In this document: positions 61,273 through 64,000 of the stretch, in pieces
How positions within the stretch are numbered: position 1 is the stretch's first letter
Layout of the letters: every line of letters starts with the position of its first letter
Assembly: GCA_028551475.1 (NCBI GenBank)
Contig: CM052359.1
Coordinates: 21,081,583-21,145,582, forward strand
Reading direction: 5' to 3'
Source: Casuarina equisetifolia
Taxonomy: Eukaryota; Streptophyta; Magnoliopsida; Fagales; Casuarinaceae
Length of the DNA stretch: 64,000 nucleotides
Made by a program: the position numbers and the translations under genes
Notes under the pieces: model-generated
Seen by the model: only the letters and a program-made list of their open reading frames with translations
What the model was told of the DNA's origin: nothing
The model's database searches: none

Positions 61273-63635
61273 AGCAATCAAGAACTAACCCAGTTGTAAT
61301 CCAAAAGAAACTGGAAACCATAATGCAGAGTTTTAGGGCAGTCCATGCTTGCAATGATGCCCACAACATCATTGAGTTCCCTGCATTCTGTCCGGGAACT
61401 AGCATCCAACAAATTCAAAATAATCCCAACGAGAGGTGCCAATATCATGCCTCGATTAACTTTCTCTAAAGAATGACCATGTCTTCTTATTGACCTAAAA
61501 CATTAACAATCGGACAATATCAGAGGCAATTTAGAACTTCCTTCAGGAATTGAACATGTTTGGTTAGAAATTGAAGTTATTCATGAACGACAAGTATTGT
61601 GGATGAAATAGAAATGGACAGAAGTAAAAAGGAAAGGTATGATGTTAAAGAGGTAAACTGGGAAATGGCCACAAAAAAGACCAAGATATGTAATAGGTTC
61701 AGCATAGCTACCCTGATTTAGTATGGAGTAAATTCTCGTTAAATTGTAGCAAATTTTACTTTGTAACAAGGAAAACCAATCAAATCCCAATAAATCCAGA
61801 GAGGGAGAAGAGTTTATTTCATCCAAGTTCAGAACTAGGAATTAGATCGGAAAAAGAACTAAAATTGTAAACGCAACACTTTCATGATCCTTATAGATTA
61901 TGAACCCCTTTGATGCAGCTCCTCATCTGGCAATCAGAAGATATTTTCCTTTTAAATACCACATAACGGAAAACCCCAAAAGATTCATAATTTAAATCAG
62001 CGATGGTAAAAAAAAAGGGAGACAGAGAGAGGGTACAGGGAAGAGAGGAAGAGTATGGGTTCGCATGCACTAGAACAGAAACTTACAAGTCAAAAAACTC
62101 AGCATCTGCCGCTGAAGTTATGTGATTGAGAATGAAGACAACCAGTTCAGTCAGCCGCCGAAGATTTGTATCAGTTCCTAACAGGAATGCCTGAGGGATT
62201 TCATGCGTACAGAATTCCAATATCCTAGCAAGATTGCAGGAGAGATCAAATATAACACTGCATTTTCTCTGCTGAAACTCTGGTACCTGCAAGAATGTTT
62301 AATGACAGCTTCATAACATTATGGAGAATAAGTGAAGAGAAGTGTTGGGGGGAAAAGTGGGTTAGGGGAATGGTTTACCATACCTGGAACTTCTCTTGCA
62401 TTTCTCGAATGGAAACTGAGAATTCAGTCATTGTCCAGCTAAGAGTGTTGAAGAGGCGGTTGAGGAAAGCTGAGAACAGCTCTTTGTCATCGGTGCAAGC
62501 TTCTTGTAGCAATCTCTTCACAGATGCAGAGACCAAACAGCAAAAGTAGCATCAGAATGCACTCCAGCAAAGATGGCAAGAGAAAGAGAGGGTGAGAGAA
62601 GATATCAAGAAGCAAATTGATGATCATTATAAAAAAACAAAAGCAACAGGATCTCCATTCACCTGGAAGACCACTGATGAAGATGATGATTCCCCATGCT
62701 TGGATGAACCAAAGCCAGAATTTCTACAGAGTCGCAGAAGAATGTTGGTTACTGGAATCCAAGATCTCTGATCAAATGCCGACAGCAAAGCTTTTGGCAA
62801 CCTCTGGACAGCTGCTTCATTGCTCTCAAAAGCAGCTAAATGTTCCTTGTACTGCACCAGGACTGATATAGATTGAAGGAGAAGATCCCTCAGATCTGCA
62901 CTCGATATCCTTGGGTCATTGAAGTGAGTAACAACAAAGGTGACCTGATCAACAAGACAACCAAACTATAAGTTGTCCAAGTCACAAATTTGAACACAAC
63001 CAATCTTCCTAGTGAAGCAAACAATATCAATATGATGCCTGAACAATAAGTCAAAGTACTATACATTAGCTGTGCATATGAGTTGTGACAAATATATGCA
63101 CAACCAAATGAAGGTAATATTGTTGCACACAGTAAATCCAATCCAGACTTGTAAGAAGTCATGTATCATATTTGCATGTCAGAACAATTCCAACATAAAT
63201 GAAGGTAAGGCAGGTCGAAGCACACTATTTATATTGTTTCAAAGCAATTAGAAACTCCCGTGGAAAAATTATTGGCAACCTAGATCCTATCATCAGCAAG
63301 GAATACTCATGTCCATACTGTTGAATCTTACATTCTCCATGAATGCCATACAGTTTTAAGTTCAAAAGTCGATATACATATTTTTCTTTCAACTGACAGT
63401 TATCCCACGAATCAATAATCCAGAAACAGGTTAACCGGGATTGCTACAAGCACCAGAATGATCTTATCCAGTGTCTATAATATTTTCACGATAAATCAAA
63501 CTCAGAATAGCAAAATGATCAAGAAGAGGAAGATCAACAGATAAGCCATACAAATGAAGCGAGTCCCTGCTTGACAAATATTACAGGGGAGACGAACGGT
63601 GGATCACTCTTACGCAACACATGAAAGCAGTCAAC
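60331..63635 (-). CDS. RKP: RING E3 ubiquitin ligase RKP (KPC1-related), 3' part only
   Basis: The last six exons are present and keep frame: 63,635-63,552; 62,944-62,663; 62,515-62,384; 62,286-62,087; 61,494-61,290; 60,681-60,331 (417 aa). The 5' exons, with the expected SPRY domain, lie beyond the right edge. The exons encode the conserved helical C-terminal half, with phrases such as VDCFHVLRKSDPPFVSP, DLRDLLLQSISVLVQYKEHL, FNTLSWTMTEFSVSIREMQE and NLRRLTELVVFILNH. A C-terminal C3HC4 RING finger follows (CCICYAG, PCSHRSCYGC, CQRCFFC). RKP is related to mammalian KPC1, the p27-directed ligase. In Arabidopsis it promotes turnover of ICK/KRP CDK inhibitors, linking it to cell-cycle control. 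The acceptor of the 62,515 exon is the least certain (GAAG before AGATTG). A (CA)n tract sits in the last intron. Confidence 0.93.
61197..61272. repeat. (CA)n-(GA)n compound microsatellite in the RKP last intron
   Basis: About thirty CA units are followed by six or seven GA units, lying only about 20 bp from the 61,290 exon end, on the donor side of the minus-strand gene. Confidence 0.97.
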
Positions 63636-64000
63636 CTGTGACAGCAAATAGCAAGGTTAGTAGAACTAGAATGCCATAAAAAAATAAAAAGAAAAAATTG
63701 CACATGCAGCATGCTTTAGGTGAAATTAAGATCAAGCAGAAAATGAACGTTATCCCCAAAAAAGCTAATAAAATTGGGTAAGTACAAGATATATGTGGTG
63801 TGGTACAACTCTTTAACACAATGGATAAACCTTTTTATTTCTTTTTGGAGACAGCTCTGTATGTACGCATGCAGCACAAAGCATAGCACTCTCAAATATA
63901 CAAAAATAGAGCTGACATCTTGCTTGTGTAGTATGGTGACAACTAACATCCGACCTGGGAGGAGACACACACACACAGGTAGGAAAGGAGGCAGGTTTGT
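63636..64000 (-). other. Intron of RKP running off the window
   Basis: No further coding exon matching RKP was found before the window ends. The next upstream exon must lie beyond 64,000. Confidence 0.6.

Noticed and set aside
61188-61469. Thr-His repeat protein on the plus strand
   Set aside because: Created by the (CA)n microsatellite and the antisense of an RKP exon.
1-64000. CRISPR arrays, operons, ribosome binding sites, tRNA or rRNA genes
   Set aside because: The window is plant nuclear DNA; no spaced-repeat array of the CRISPR type is present, and no tRNA or rRNA signature was recognised by eye. A tRNA scan was not possible.

Overview
The window is nuclear DNA from a flowering plant, most likely a woody eudicot. 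The evidence is AT-rich intergenic sequence with long microsatellites, genes split by many GT-AG introns, decayed Ty1/copia elements, and several plant-only families: a CYP71-clan P450, a defensin-like peptide, a phytosulfokine precursor, a GHR1-type receptor kinase and a plastid ABC1 kinase. I cannot name the species from sequence alone.

Left third (1-24,400): a small duplicated cluster. A block at the left edge (1 to about 970) is repeated at about 10,969-12,330. Each copy holds the 3' end of a defensin-like (DEFL) gene. The right DEFL copy (10,653-11,013) is intact. The left copy, cut by the window edge, has a 7-bp tandem duplication that brings in a stop. A CYP736-like P450 lies downstream of each DEFL: the left one (7,567-9,143) is broken by a 1-nt deletion just before the haem loop, and the right one (19,569-21,189) is intact with a good promoter. 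A third P450 survives only as an inverted first-exon stub (22,658-22,783). A decayed copia element (about 1,205-6,315), an intact intronless mTERF gene (13,607-14,797) and a clean solo LTR (16,456-17,045) have been inserted into, or lie within, this cluster.

Middle (24,400-43,700): a TATA-driven ORF for an unrecognised small membrane protein (24,618-25,316), then the three-exon receptor pseudokinase GHR1 on the minus strand (26,372-33,435). Next come a microsatellite-rich spacer and a second copia element with both LTRs but no integrase (36,580-41,190). A dead HUA2-like PWWP fragment (41,890-42,375) sits beside the 3' LTR. A two-exon phytosulfokine precursor (43,329-43,697) follows; its pentapeptide reads YIYTN instead of YIYTQ.

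Right third (48,183-64,000): two large minus-strand housekeeping/stress genes. The first is a 20-exon plastid ABC1-family kinase closest to ABC1K8/OSA1 (48,183-59,212). The second is the 3' half of the RING E3 ligase RKP/KPC1 (60,331-63,635; its 5' part lies beyond the window). Exon joins were worked out by hand from reading frame, splice dinucleotides and remembered family sequence. They keep frame throughout but have not been checked against transcripts.

Functionally the window mixes secreted peptides (DEFL, PSK), specialised metabolism (P450), and stress or cell-cycle signalling (GHR1, ABC1K, RKP). Nothing suggests that these genes form one pathway. The shared story is local duplication and decay in the left third.
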